This document shows positions 11,001 to 22,045 of a stretch of DNA of 64,000 nucleotides, in pieces. The stretch is from Oncomelania hupensis. Lineage: Eukaryota; Mollusca; Gastropoda; Littorinimorpha; Pomatiopsidae. The DNA is taken from the NCBI GenBank assembly GCA_036898135.1, contig CM072516.1, positions 24,217,244 through 24,281,243 on the forward strand. The letters run 5' to 3'. The notes under the pieces were generated by a model. It had not been told where the DNA came from. It was given only the letters and a program-made list of their open reading frames with translations, and ran no database searches. The position numbers and the translations under genes are program-made. How positions within the stretch are numbered: position 1 is the stretch's first letter; each line of letters opens with the position of its first letter.

Positions 11001-11900
11001 GATGTTAAAAACTCTTTCACACACTGGAAGGCGTTGGCTTGTGCAGGACCCCACGTCCACGCACGATCCTTTTCCAGCAGCTGAGACACTGGACGGAGGA
11101 TTGCAGAAATGTTGGGCACGTACCTGCCGAGGAAATTTACCATCCCCATGTACCGTCGGAGTTCCGGGACATTCGTTGGCGCTGGCATATCCGAAATCGC
11201 ATTGACTTTCTCTGTGGCGGGAGAAACGCCGTCCTTGCTGATCCTGTGGCCAAGAAACTCAATTTCTCGTTTGCGGAACTCGCACTTAGCGTGGTTCAAC
11301 TTGAGGTTTGCTTGCTCAACCTTGATCATCACACGGGTAAGGTGCCTTTCGTGGTCCGCTTCGTTCTGGCTGTGAACCACATCGTCTTGGTAGCAGATCA
11401 AATTCTCGTCACCACCCAAGATACTCTCCATCGTACGCTGAAAGATTTCAGGTGCACTTGAAATCCCGAAGGGCAATCTCTTGTAGAAATCAGACGTAGC
11501 ATCCAGTTTGCTGAAAACGGCGGAACCTTGCCGTTGTGCAAAATATCATCGATTTTTGGGAGGATGTAGCGTTCCCTCTTAACTGCGGAATTCAACCTTT
11601 TGAAATCGGTGCATATCCGTATGGCTCCTGATTTCTTCATGACTGGTAGTAGTGGTATCATGGAGCTGCACCAGTCAGTCGCTTCTGCGACAGGCTCAAT
11701 GATTCCAGCTTTCTCCATGTTGACCAACTCGGTCTTCACCTTGTCAAGGAGGGGAATCGGGACTCTTCTGATTGTGGGAAGGTTGTAGGGCTCAACGTTG
11801 TCATGGAGACGGATTGTGACTGGTGTGCACTTGACGTGGATCTCGATGCTGCTGAGGGGTGATGCTGGAGGGGACACGATGTCGACGCTTCTCGTGACAA
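11000..11900 (-). pseudogene. Reverse transcriptase of gypsy element B
   Basis: The N-terminal part is in the 12561-11398 frame (IRRVPIPLLDKVKTEL, MEKAGIIEPV, IRICTDFKRLN). The rest is in 11476-10805 ([39 protein letters not shown]). A frameshift near 11500 separates them. The catalytic box reads YQDD. Upstream of RT the frame contains the protease DTGADVSVIS motif. Confidence 0.85.
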
Positions 11901-12561
11901 CACCAATGTGGTTGGCAACAGACCGACTGAGGAGGCTATCTGTATCAGCATCAATAACAAACAACCTGAAAGAAACAGGAACATCATGATAACGAGTAGT
12001 TGCCATAAATTCACCCATGCAATTCAAAACACCGCCAGCGCTGCGCAACACAACTTTGGCAGTTAGCAGGTGAGGTCTAGGAGAAAGAGAACAAAATGTT
12101 TTCCTCGAGATCACAGAGACATCTGCGCCAGTGTCTATTTTAAAGTCAATAGCATGTCCACCAAGGTTCAAGGACATGCGCCACGGAGGCTCTGCATCAG
12201 GCATGTCTATCGCACTGAGAAAGTACTCATGGACATCACCATTGGCATCATCTTCAACGTCATGAACGCGCACGTTTACTCGGCTACTGCGGCAACTAGA
12301 TGCAAAATGATTGTATTTGAGGCATGCATAACACTGTTTGCAAAACGCGGGACACTCGGCTCTGGAGAGATGTCGATCACGGCCACAATTTCCGCACTTG
12401 GAAGAACTGCCGTCGTGGTGTTGATGGTGAGTCGGTTCCGGCTGCGGCGCACGATGACCACGAGGACGTGACTCACTACGTGGACTTTGTCTGCCACGGA
12501 AAGCTGCACGGCCACCCCGATGAGCGCTGTCGTCGTCGCCTCGAGCAGAGGAGGATCTCAC
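11900..12561 (-). pseudogene. gag zinc knuckles and protease of gypsy element B
   Basis: The minus-strand frame starting at 12561 shows a cysteine-rich stretch (CGNCGRDRHLSRAECPAF then CKQCYACLKYNHFASSC), i.e. two zinc-knuckle-like motifs. The retropepsin site DTGADVSVISRKTF follows (about 12135-12095). The frame runs on into RT, consistent with a pol polyprotein. Confidence 0.8.
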
Positions 12562-12663
12562 TGGAGGAGGACCAGTACGGCGCCGGCTGTTGACGGCATC
12601 AACCTCGCTACGTTGCTCTCGGATCTGCTGTTTGACCAGTTCGTGCTGTCGAGATTGTTGAAT

Positions 12664-13434
12664 GGCATCGTGAAGGGTGAGGTAGGTAAAGGTAAAGGTG
12701 GTCCCATGGCCTTGTGGACGTAGGGGAGCGTGATGTTGGAGATCACACTTATCTTAGGCCAGCGTAATGAGGGTGATGCCCATCTCTCTCCCTCGCTGCT
12801 TTACCTTCCCCACCCTTAAGAGAGTAGGTACTCAGTCACAGTTGAGGCAACTGGGCGCGTTGTTATTTGTCGCTTCACGTTTTGCGGTCACCCATCCAAG
12901 TGCTAACCGCACTGGACGGTGCTTAACTTGCGAAGCAGTAGCTCCAACCACTGCGCTATCCGACACCCCTCCGACACGAAGGGTGAGATTGGGCTCCAAC
13001 TGTAGCTTTTCACTGAGATCGAGGTCAAGGAGACCCAACACAAGCTTGTCACGGATACATTCATCCTTGTCGGGAAAACCTGCATGTTCAGCAAGGGCAT
13101 GAAGAGCACAGACGTATTCTTCCACGGACTCGCCATCATGTTGAGATCTGGCATGGAATTTCGAACGGACGTGTATGATGTTTCTCTTCGGCATGAAGTA
13201 GTCGTCGAAATACTCGATAACTTCATCCAAAGTCACATTTTCCTCGTCAAGAGCGAACGTAGAGTAGATCGCATTTGCTTGCGGCCCAATCGAATAGATG
13301 AGGGACGAGATCTGGACAGGAACCGCTTCCCTGTCGAGTTTTGTGGCTTGCAAAAACCGTTTGAAACGTGAACGCCATTGCGGCCACTCTTCGGGCCGTT
13401 GAAGGTCGAAGGCTGTTGGAGGTTTGAACGACAT
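12664..13434 (-). pseudogene. gag of gypsy element B, interrupted by a SINE
   Basis: The start is taken as the ATG at 13434 (MSFKPPTAFDLQRP), which opens the usual gag sequence PEEWPQWRSRFKRFLQATKL. It includes EYVCALHALAEHAGF and the capsid tail to about 12988. A SINE (12682-12977) then interrupts it; gag-like sequence resumes at 12671 (DAIQQSRQHELVKQQIRE). Confidence 0.85.
12682..12977 (-). mobile_element. 296-bp SINE with tRNA-like and 5S rRNA-like head
   Basis: It is flanked by a perfect 10-bp TSD GAAGGGTGAG (12672-12681 and 12978-12987). On the minus strand the head has a tRNA A-box-like TAGCGCAGTGGTTGGAGC. An AAGTTAAGCACCGTC block follows, then GCGGTTAGCACTTGG and ATGGGTGACCGC. These last blocks closely resemble the A-box and C-box region of 5S rRNA genes. 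The 3' end has CCTTTA repeats. The internal promoter would be of the 5S type (TFIIIA/TFIIIC) joined to a tRNA-like start. It sits in gag of gypsy B. Confidence 0.85.
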
Positions 13435-13479
13435 TTTGAAGCTTATTCGGAAGCTAAAAATACACAAAACGCTGAGCTG

Positions 13480-13612
13480 AAATACCGGATCCCACCGCTG
13501 CCACCAAGTAATAAAACCCAGATTCTAGAAAGTTGATTTATTACAGAGGTTTTATTAGATCTTGAATCCAGCCTCGCAGGACCGATGACGTGGCATGCAC
13601 TAGTTCTAGAAG
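13480..13612 (-). repeat. R-U5 remnant and primer-binding region of gypsy B
   Basis: On the minus strand an AATAAA-containing tail (twice, near 13550 and 13515) leads to ...GGGTTTTATTACT. TGGTGGCAGCGGTGGGATCC follows directly, a TGG-beginning site suitable for the CCA end of a tRNA primer. The LTR is cut at about 13612 where LINE sequence begins. Confidence 0.6.
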
Positions 13613-14828
13613 TTGAACATGCATCTTTACACACTGCATGATGAAAAAAAACCACTCACTCCATACCGGATCGGTCGTCACCCGCGTCACCAACGACCGC
13701 GCCTTCCGTTGGCCTCCAGGACGGAGGTGATAAGTGTGTTACTTACTGATGGACAACTTAACAGGATCCGCACGAGAGACAACATCGTCATAGGAACCTG
13801 GAATGTCAGGACCCTAACTGCAGAGGGAAAATTAGAAGAACCTGCCCACGAGCTGGACCAATATTGATGGAACATCTTAGGTATCAGCGAACTGCGCTGG
13901 AAAGGCCTAGGTGAAACAACGACCGACAAAGGCCACAAACGTTATTTCAGCGGGAGAGATGACCAGCACGAACACGGCGTTGGATTCTTGGTCCACAAAG
14001 ACGTTCTAGCCACTGTCATGGGTTGCCGCCCAGTCTCCAGTAGACTAATTACCATCCGTCTGAAAGCAGCCCCTTTCAACATCACCATCATCCAGGTCTA
14101 TGCCCCAACATCAGACTATGACGACAGCGAAGTCGATGATTTTTATGAAAATCTACAGGATGGCCTTTATCAAGTGCCGAAGAAGGACATAGTCATAGTG
14201 CAAGGTGATTGGAATGCCAAGGTTGGCCAAGATGTGCACCACAACTGGGGAGACACATGTGGACCCCACTGCAACGATGAGACAAATGACAGAGGTCTGA
14301 GACTCTTGGAGTTAACCAGATACAACAATCTGATACTGGCAAACACGCTTGAGCTCCACAAAAAGTCCAGACGATGGACATAGCACAGTCCCAGCGGGGA
14401 GCACTATGACCACCACCTTCAACGCAGCTGTGACAGATGCCGCCACTGAGATCCTTAGCAAGCATCGGCCAAAGAAGAAGCCGTGGATCACACCTGAACT
14501 TTGGGACCTGTGTGATAAACTAAGACAGATGAAAAAGAAAACCTCAAGGGAGCTGATGACTACCAAAACATCAACAATGACATTTGAAAAGGCATGCGCA
14601 CAGCAAATGAGAACTGGATTGAAGATCAATGCCAGGAAATAGAGAACAGTCTGAACAAGAACAACGGCAAGGCCTACCACACTGTGAAGCGGCTGACAAG
14701 TGTTAATCAGCCCAAGGTCTCCGTGATCCAAAGCAAGCCTGGCATATGCCTTGCAGAAGAACAAGAAGTCTTGGATAGATGGACAGAGTACTGCTCTGAC
14801 TGTGACGACACGAGTTCTGAGGCACGCT
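13613..14828 (+). mobile_element. RTE-type LINE fragment, copy A (endonuclease and linker)
   Basis: Frames encode an AP-endonuclease-type domain: NIVIGTWNVRTLTAEGKL (about 13780), LGISELRWKGLGET, VYAPTSD (about 14098), VQGDWNAKVGQD (about 14200). This matches the endonuclease of RTE-like LINEs that databases often label craniofacial development protein 2-like. A TGA at 13865-13867, a frame change near 14383 and an internal deletion near 14408 (SDH box lost) break it. The fragment ends near 14828 before the RT. Copies B and C carry other parts of the same element. Confidence 0.85.
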
Positions 14829-15278
14829 AAAAATATGCTGTGTCAGGATGTATATAGTGTATAGTTTCATATCTCTGAGAGTGCGATGTGCGAAGTTTGA
14901 ATCAGCATTTTGTATTGTGTAGTTTAAGTTAGAAATTTAGGTTTTTCACGTGCGATACGTATAGCTCGATGGCTATTAGGAGCTGAACAGAGTTCTGTGG
15001 CTTAAACTGTTGGCTGGAAGGGGCGAAAAGAGGAGAGTCGAGCCGATATTCGTTGAGGTCTGACGTGACTGGGTAGATTGTGATTGCCACTATCAGAGGA
15101 TAGATGTAGGGTCCTTCTACAAGGGTTGTGTTTTGTGTTTGGAACCACCCAAGGTCTTGCTTCTTTAGTAAGGGCAAGAATGACCAGTGTACTGTCAAAG
15201 CTGTAGAAATAAAGCACTTTTTCAAATTATAGAAGAATCAGGTTGGGGAACAGTCGAAAGCAAAAATCTCTTAAATCC
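14829..15278. other. Unassigned sequence
   Basis: No coding similarity recognised. An AATAAA on the plus strand (near 15207) and AT-rich context are the only visible signals. Confidence 0.4.
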
Positions 15279-15372
15279 GGCCGGAGTTCAGGGGCCGCCG
15301 TAAGGCCCCTGGTGAGGTCCAGGGGCAAAGCCCCAGTGGGGGGATCTGGGGGCTTTGCCCCCCAGAAGCTGA
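15279..15372. repeat. GC-rich block of three consecutive hairpins
   Basis: Three inverted repeats follow each other: CAGGGGCC/GGCCCCTG around 15289-15311, GGGGC-AAA-GCCCC around 15322-15334, and CTGGGGGC-TTT-GCCCCCCAG around 15346-15364. The surrounding sequence is AT-rich. The block looks like a dispersed repeat rather than a gene. Confidence 0.6.
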
Positions 15373-15489
15373 ACGTTTCATAGCATGTACACCCAAAAAG
15401 AATGCTTCTTGTGAGAGATAAACGTGGATGTTTTTAATAATATTCATCATTTGTTCATAAGGACATTATCATTAGTAGTAGCAGTAGTA

Positions 15490-16530
15490 TAAGTAGTAGC
15501 ACAAGTATATCAACTAACAAGTTAGTATCTCGTATTGTCCCCAGTCGACGTGCGGTGGTCCCGTTGCCCTTGGTTTTAGCCACAAGCTGAGACGAGGGTA
15601 TCCCAAACCTAAAAATAGAATAGAGAATTCTGGGAAATCTGTTCAAGGGAAGAACTAGCTACGGTTGCAGTCATGGTCGCCATTTCTCACGAAGATGTGC
15701 TGGCTGAAATTAAACGAAAGTTGGGAGAGGAACTGCATATTTCTGGTAGTGAACAAAGGCTTTGCTCAATTATCGAAGGAGAACACGGTGGATTTATAGA
15801 TACATGCACACATGTATGTGAGCTCAGTGCAGGCGATCGTGAGTCAGTGAACGATTGTTCGCCATTGTCATTGAGTCAGCTGCTCAGATCGCTTCTATGT
15901 GATGGTTCATTTATCGCTTGAATCACACTGTATAATGCACATGAAAGTTCTGTCAAAGATATGATTTGAGCATATGTTCGATTCCGTACCGATTGGAAGG
16001 TGGGGTGGAAAAATTCAATCATGGTGATGATCAATCCTGTTTTGCAATGGTGGTTAGGCCTACTTTGTTGTGTATGCTCACGGGTACTTACCTTTTGTAG
16101 TTTGTGTGCTTTTTGTTCTGTCGGCCTGGAGTGTTTGCGTCGCCTTGGCTCGTTGTACTTTGTTGTGGTCTCGCTCTCTTTTGATTTTTGAAAGCAAATT
16201 CAAATTGCTTTGTTTTCCAGCAGCATGCGAGGTCAAATTATACGAATTCAGATCTAACCAATCTTCTTGTGACGCCATTGTGCGTGTGTCTCGTGTGCCA
16301 TGTACCAATCGCGAAGAGTCCTGCCGACGTCATTTCAGAAAAAGATTTCCCTACCCATAATTCCCCTGGGTTTTGAAGTTTCTAAAAAATTATTTTAGGC
16401 CGACGACGCTCTATGGAGCGCAAAGCATGTAAAGGGAAGCAACCGGTTGTACGCGCACGTCGACAGAGACATAGAAGGGAGATACTAACTTGTTAGTTGA
16501 TATACTTGTGGTAGTAGTAGTAGTAGTTAC
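15490..16530. mobile_element. About 1-kb element with long imperfect terminal inverted repeats
   Basis: A perfect 31-bp inverted core (starting ACAAGTATATCAACTAACAA) occurs near 15508-15538 and, inverted, near 16482-16513. The symmetry continues inward imperfectly for ~80 bp, including a GTCGACGTGCG block. Short GTA-type microsatellites flank both ends. One plus-strand ORF (15673-15921, MVAISHEDVLAEIKRKLGEE) starts inside and could be an exon, as GTATGTG at about 15812 is donor-like. No transposase was recognised. Confidence 0.7.
15673..15921 (+). CDS. Small ORF of unknown function inside the inverted-repeat element
   Basis: 82 codons from an ATG in a fair start context (GTCATGG). The first ~47 residues (MVAISHEDVLAEIKRKLGEE... 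GGFIDTCTH) look protein-like, with charged amphipathic helices. After a possible donor (GTATGTG) the composition changes. No family recognised. It may be a captured first exon or chance. Confidence 0.3.
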   Translation: MVAISHEDVLAEIKRKLGEELHISGSEQRLCSIIEGEHGGFIDTCTHVCELSAGDRESVNDCSPLSLSQLLRSLLCDGSFIA

Positions 16531-17418
16531 CCATGACATGAGTGCAGTTACACTTTCGCCATCTTTTCAAGCTATTCCCATTTCCACTTGTTGTTGATTT
16601 CCCCTTCTTCAAAAGGGTCTCCGCGGTTAATAATACGTGAAACACACGACTTGACCATGATAGTATAGTGATTATAAACTAACAATGGCGGACAGTGACA
16701 AAAGACTGAACTTCACGTGAACCGCCAAACGTTCAACATCGCCTTCGCCCGCTGTAGTCAAGTGATGCTTGTAAGCCTTATTGGGCAGTGAATTCAATAG
16801 CGGGCGCGGGCGGCACTTTTAGTGATGAGAAAAAAAAAAGCTGGACACGGACATGGATCGAGACTTGGACTTGGATAGATTTCGTTTTGTGATTTTTTTT
16901 TTCTCGTAGCGATTTTTTTTCTAGGACCTCTATTTAATTTTCTCGGGAGTGACGGTACCTTTTCTCGGAAAATCGCGGATCTGAGGAGAGTTCCCCAGCC
17001 TGAAGAATTATGAATTGTTGTAATGCATAAATAAACAGGTCAAGATGTCGGACAGCGGAAGGAGTTATTTTCCATGTAGGCTATTGTTTACATTGTAGAG
17101 GTAGCTTAGTAAGATGGTTTATTTTGTTGACCAGATTGGGCCTACTACACTACTATTGTTCTTCTTGTATTTTTGCGGTCTGGTGATTGGCTGCTGTTGC
17201 CCCATGCTAGGACTGGTGGTGCCGAGTTAGGACGTCGCGCAACCATCGCCACCTGGGCGCTACAAGACCCCTACGTCCAGGAACCTACCACTTGGGTTCT
17301 CCAGTCACAGGATTGCACACCTTCAGTCATACATACATACATTACACACAAATAATACATACTAAATATCCAGTGAATTTTCAAGCGGTGTCTCTTTATT
17401 ATATTTGTGATAGTTATA
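16531..17418. other. Unassigned intergenic sequence
   Basis: AT-rich with several poly-T runs near 16897-16920. Two short start codons occur (ATGGCGGACAG near 16685 and ATGTCGGACAG near 17045) but only very short frames. No gene or repeat recognised. Confidence 0.4.
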
Positions 17419-18807
17419 CAGTAAAACCTCCGTTTTGAGACCCTCTTTTAAACGACTTCCTCCAACATACGACCGGAAAAATATTCACCGATGGTTTGTA
17501 CTATATAAACGACCACTCTTAAACGACTACCTCTAAAACGCGACTTGCGACCTTCAAATAATTAAATTTTACGACCTAGCATCTGAAAAATTCAGATTCC
17601 AAAGGAATACTATATCTGTGTGCTTGAAGAAAACAGTTTCGTTTACAACTTTTAACAGCAGACGATGCATTAAAACAGCTTGAAATACTCTAAGGAGCTG
17701 ACCAGATTTGCCCTACATTACATTACATGATCATTGCTTTAGGTCCAGCGGACTCTTCCGAGCCAAATCAGGACCGGACAACCCCTGATCCGCATAAAAG
17801 ATCTGCTGAAACAACCCTAGTGGGAAAACTGAAAGCTCTCCACCAGCCAGTCACTTTACAATAAAGACATCCCACGCAGGGGACGCTGAGGCTGGACTCT
17901 AATTTATCGAACCCCCGTTTACAAAAACAAAATAGAATACAAACATCATTATAAATTATCAACAAAACACATACATATAAAATGCCTACATTGCTAAATA
18001 ATAACATCATAGGAAGCCCTAATGACCACCTGGCAGAAAGCGTCCAATATTCCCAAGCTGATCCAACAGACCTCATACACAAATAAGGAGTCTTGTCCCG
18101 GAAGAGTTTTCAAGAAAAAAGGTAGGTGACTGGTCAAGCGAAGAAGAAGATAGTATAGCAGATTGATAGAACAGAGCAGGAATGAGAAAGAGCAAATGAG
18201 AAAGACAGCGACAGTGGGAATTTAAAGCACTACATTTCCAGAAAGTGGGGATACTATTTATACCGAAACCCCCGGCACCCCAACGGGGGTTATATGTCTG
18301 GTGTTCAAAATGACATACTAAGACTAGAGAACATGCACGGGAGGGTGGGGGAGGTGGGAAGGGGGTGTTGATGGGTCATTCAAACAAACAGAAATAACCG
18401 CTTTCTTTAAAAAAACAACAACAAACTATTCAATGATTGAATAAAAATAATTACAACAATATTATTGGGGTTATCTTATAAATACTGTAGTTATAACTCC
18501 AAACATGCACTCAGCACTTACATACACTTTTAAACAACTATCATACTAACATTGAGTTTTTATTTTGCAAATAATGAGGAACAGGAAGATATTGACTGTA
18601 TTGGTTGTGAGACAGAGTTTAATCTATATTTTTGAAAGATGGTAGATGTTCCCTATACTTAATGGTATGTGTACTTTTTGTACATGTATTTATTTTACTT
18701 AATTAATTTGTCTTTTTCCAAAATGTCCTACCTCCTTTTTAAAACCCCTCCAATTTAAGACCTCGTTTTAATGGCAATTTAAAGGTCGTAAAACGGAGGT
18801 TCTACTG
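17419..18807. mobile_element. Pogo/Tc1-mariner-type non-autonomous element, TA-flanked
   Basis: The left end is TA-CAGTAAAACCTCCGTTTT and the right end, inverted, is TA-CAGTAGAACCTCCGTTTT (19 of 20 counting the TA). The TSD is TA on both sides (17417-17418; 18808-18809). Subterminal AAACGACC/ACGACC motifs recur at 17500-17560. The form fits pogo/Tigger-like elements. No transposase frame is present, and a copy of another repeat is inserted at 17730-18300. Confidence 0.8.
17730..18300 (-). repeat. Interspersed repeat R1, copy 1 (probable LINE 3' end)
   Basis: This is nearly identical to 23650-24215 and shares its 3' part with 34398-34444 and 57832-58078. On the minus strand it ends ...GGACCTAAAGCAAT, followed in one copy by CAATCAATCAATC, as expected of a LINE-type 3' tail. 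A 104-codon frame on the minus strand (18082-17768) is kept at equal length in copy 2. Family not recognised. Confidence 0.7.
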
Positions 18808-18809
18808 TA

Positions 18810-19275
18810 TCAGTTTGTTGATTTTCTGAAATTAGTGTGAAGAGACAATGAACACTTGAAGTATCAATTTCAGACAATTTAATCAAGCTCATATTGAAGA
18901 AACGTACTGTTATACTGTGTATAGAGAGTCTGCTAATAATTAAATACATTTCTTCAAGTCTTGGTGACTGTACACTTAAGCCATCAGTTGTATTACTTCA
19001 GCTTTATTTTCATATTGTTATATCTTGTTTGTGTGGGCATCTTGTGTCCAGTGTCAAGGGGTCACGGATTAGACAAGGGAGGTAATTGTTGATTGTTGGG
19101 GTTGTGGGTCCGGATAGGGGTTGGGGTAGGTCTAGCTTCCCCTTCTCCTGTATGTTTGTGCGTTGAATAAAAAAGTGTAAATGTTCATCTGGCATTTGTG
19201 TTAGTTTTTTTAGTTTGAGTTGTTATCCCTTCACTCGCTGTTGAGCTGAAGTCACTAATCCCATTTGGGTGGCGT
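18810..19275. other. Unassigned sequence between transposons
   Basis: AT-rich, then a G-rich stretch (19080-19130) and an AATAAA on the plus strand near 19167. It could be an old LTR tail; nothing firm. Confidence 0.3.
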
Positions 19276-22045
19276 GACACTGACCTTTAAAATCATAAAC
19301 TAAACGGAGAACCATCAGTTCTAGCATGTCCCCAGAACAGAGAAGAGGAAGAAACCCTCCCAATTCTCCGAGAAGAAGTTTAGGTTGCAGTCCAATCACT
19401 AAAGAAGGGGAAGTCAGCGGGAGTGCACAACATACTAGCGGAATTGCTGCAAGCCGGAGGGGAAGCGATGATAGACGCCCTCACCATTATATGTAACAAG
19501 ATCTGGCAGAGTGGGGAGAGGCCTACACCATGGACCAAGTCGTTTGTCATCAATCTTCCCAAAAAAATGTAACCTTCAGGAGTGTGACAATTACCGCACC
19601 ATCAGGCTTATCCAAGCAAGGTCCTCCTGAAAATAATATTCAACAGGTTGAAACTCCACGCTGAACAAATCATTGCTGAAGAACAAGCTGGACTCAGGGC
19701 TGGGCGAAGTACCACTGAACAGATTTTTTAACCTCAGAATAATCTGCGACAAATACCTACGCACCAACATCTATATCATGTGTGTGTAGACTTCAAGAAA
19801 GCGTTTGACCGAATCTGGCATGCAGCTCTGTGGGCATCCATGAGAGTGTTCAACATCAGCCCTAAAATTATTGAAGTTCTCAAATGTCTGTTTGACAAAG
19901 CTACCATTGCAGTCCTCCACAACAGCGCCATCGGTAACTGGTTCAGAACAACAATCGGTGTGCGTCAAGGATGCCTACTCTCTCCAACACTCTTTAACAG
20001 TTTCCTAGAGCGCATCATGTCAGATGCCCTTTCAGATCACGAAGGCACAGCCAGCGTAGGGGGTAGAGCAATCTCCAACCTCCGTTTTGCGGATGACATT
20101 GATGGAGAGGAGCAAGAACTTGAACAGCTTGTACAGAGGTTTGACACCACCTCCAGAGCCTATGGAATGATAATAAGTGCAGAGACCAAGGCAAAATGAT
20201 GACCAACAACACAAATGGCATCAACATGGACATCAAAGTCCAAGGTCAATCCTTCAACACAGTGCATAGCTTCAAATAATTAGGAGCCATTGTATCAGAC
20301 AATGGGTCCCGACAGGAAGGCCTCTCCAGGATCGCACAAACAACCGCTGCCCTGACAAGGATGAAGCCCATTTGGAAAGACAGGACCATCAGTCTACATT
20401 CCAAGGTAAGGCTGCTGCGCTCTTTTGTCATCTCCCTCTTCATATACGCTTGTGAAACATGTACCCTCACAGCATATCTACAACGAAGAATGCAAAGCAT
20501 GGAGATGAGGTGCTACAGAAGACTTCTGGGCATTTCCTATTGTCACAAAATATGATGCTACCGAGTGATCACTAGTCGTGAAGGACTTTCCTGACTTTCA
20601 TGACTTACCCCTGAACGTGTGTTTATTTCAATTTTAAAAAAAAAACTACTTCACAAACACATAACACGGTTTTTCAAGTTCAATTCTTTTATTCTTCTTC
20701 GTTCTTTTTTTTTCTTCGGAATGACAGAACCGAGTGATATGTTGATAATACTTCCCGTTGTTGTTACCGATAATGTTCGTTTCACTTAAATTTTACACGT
20801 AGCTTTAGTTTTAGTCCTCGTTGTTGTTGTTGTTGGCAATGAAGAACCGGGTTAAGGCGGAGTTGGAGAAGAAGTTCATCGTAGGTGGAACTTGATGCTG
20901 ATGTTGGGGCTAGTAATTGTCCATGATCCACCTGAGACATCCGTAGTCACTGTTGACATACAGTCCCATTGTAGATCCAATCACACCGACCATGAACACA
21001 GACGTTAAAGAGGAGCCCAATGCAGTCTCCAAGGTGAGAGAAATACAAAAACACCCTGCGGTGCAAGAATTTGGCATAGACAAACCAAAAGCTGAAGAAC
21101 GGCTGATTTCCTGGCCCACTGGGTTGACGACCACCGTCACCTCGCTTCAAGCGATCCCACGCAAAGAAAGTAGAATACGTTCCTTTCCAGCTTCATTCGA
21201 AATCGTCCAGCGGCAAACTAAACTATCGTTGGCATCCAACCCGTTGAGTTGCCCCGGAGCTTTGGTCGTGTCCTCCCTGTCCCTTCTAGATTTCCTTCCC
21301 AACTGATCTTCGACTGTTTTTTTAACCGATTCTGCCTCGAATCTAATTCTCCTAGGCTACCACAAGTTTTCCACAACTGAACGAGCCAATGAGAGCATCG
21401 GCTAAGCAAAAGAAAACTATTACCTCAAGTACTACATTTATAAAATTAATAGTTTACAGTATTTTTATTTTCCCTAAAAATTAATTATCAAAACTAACCT
21501 TCATCTTTCACACAAAAGAACTATCTATAAATTTCATACATTTCACTCTTTCTAAATCTAAACCTAGAACACAAAATGGCGATTGACACGTAGCGAAACT
21601 GACGTCATATCCCCAACATTGCCATAGGCGCCCATCAGCATCGCAAAAGTCTGCACTTGGAAAAATAAAACACTCGCGAGCTTTTGTTTTGCGACACCTA
21701 TAGTCTACCCAGCACATCACCAACAACGAAGTCCGACAGACCATCACACAAGCCATTGGACAACATGATCACATGCTCACAGTGGTGAAGAAACGGAAAC
21801 TCCGATAGTATGGCCACGTCACCAGAACATCAGGTCTTGCAAAAACATCCTGCAAGGCACGGTGCAAGGAGGCAGAAGAAGAGGGAGACAGAGAAAGAGG
21901 TGGGAAGACAACATTCGAGAATGGACTGGTTTGACTCTGAACGAAGTCATGAGGGTTGCTGAGAACAGAGAAGAATGGAGTACTCTGGTTAAACTATCAT
22001 CTGTGGTGCCCCAACGACCTTTGAGTTACGGGGGATAGGATAGGA
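19276..22045 (+). mobile_element. RTE-type LINE fragment, copy B (reverse transcriptase to 3' end), split by a solo LTR
   Basis: Frames carry SLKKGKSAGV-type sequence with AELLQAGGEAMIDALTIICN (about 19430), then 19780-20199: VDFKKAFDRIWHAALW, VRQGCLLSPTLF and NLRFADDID (catalytic FADD box, about 20080). Next comes MKPIWKDRTISLHSKVRLL (20361), and after the LTR insertion (20541-21696) the C-terminus QHDHMLTVVKKRKLR and the 3' end with a GGATA-repeat tail (22032-22050). Frameshifts and stops throughout mark it as dead. Confidence 0.85.
20541..21696 (+). mobile_element. 1,156-bp solo LTR inserted in LINE copy B
   Basis: Starts TGTCAC, ends GCGACA (5 of 6 inverted match). The 5-bp TSD CCTAT is perfect (20536-20540 and 21697-21701). 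Joining the flanks restores the LINE frame ...LGISYTQHIT-type junction seen in the other copies. No gag or pol inside. Orientation is not fixed by internal evidence. Confidence 0.8.

Larger units (their letters stand above)
9060..13612 (-). mobile_element. Ty3/gypsy retrotransposon B, conventional order, decayed
   Basis: Reading on the minus strand: R-U5 remnant and primer site (13612-13480), gag (13434-12678), CCHC/protease (about 12560-11900), RT (about 11800-11000), RNase H (about 11000-10360) and integrase (10122-9060). This is the usual PR-RT-RH-INT order. The K02A2.6-like type is an inference from the sequence style. It is interrupted by a 192-bp MITE and a 296-bp SINE, and has frameshifts between modules. 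The 3' end is missing at the boundary with the LTR of copy 1. Confidence 0.85.

Noticed and set aside
12880..12960. 5S rRNA gene
   Set aside because: Only the internal control region is 5S-like, and it is embedded in a SINE with a tRNA-like start and a TSD.
14839..15252. LTR-like unit starting TGTCAGG and ending GGAACA
   Set aside because: No matching TSD, weak inverted ends and no second copy in the window.
18810..19275. Host gene 3' end (AATAAA near 19167)
   Set aside because: No coding sequence upstream on that strand; a single AATAAA in AT-rich DNA is weak evidence.
20910..21306. Possible coding in the solo LTR (minus 76-codon and plus 117-codon frames)
   Set aside because: Both strands are open in the same place, no family resemblance, and the unit has clean solo-LTR ends and TSD.
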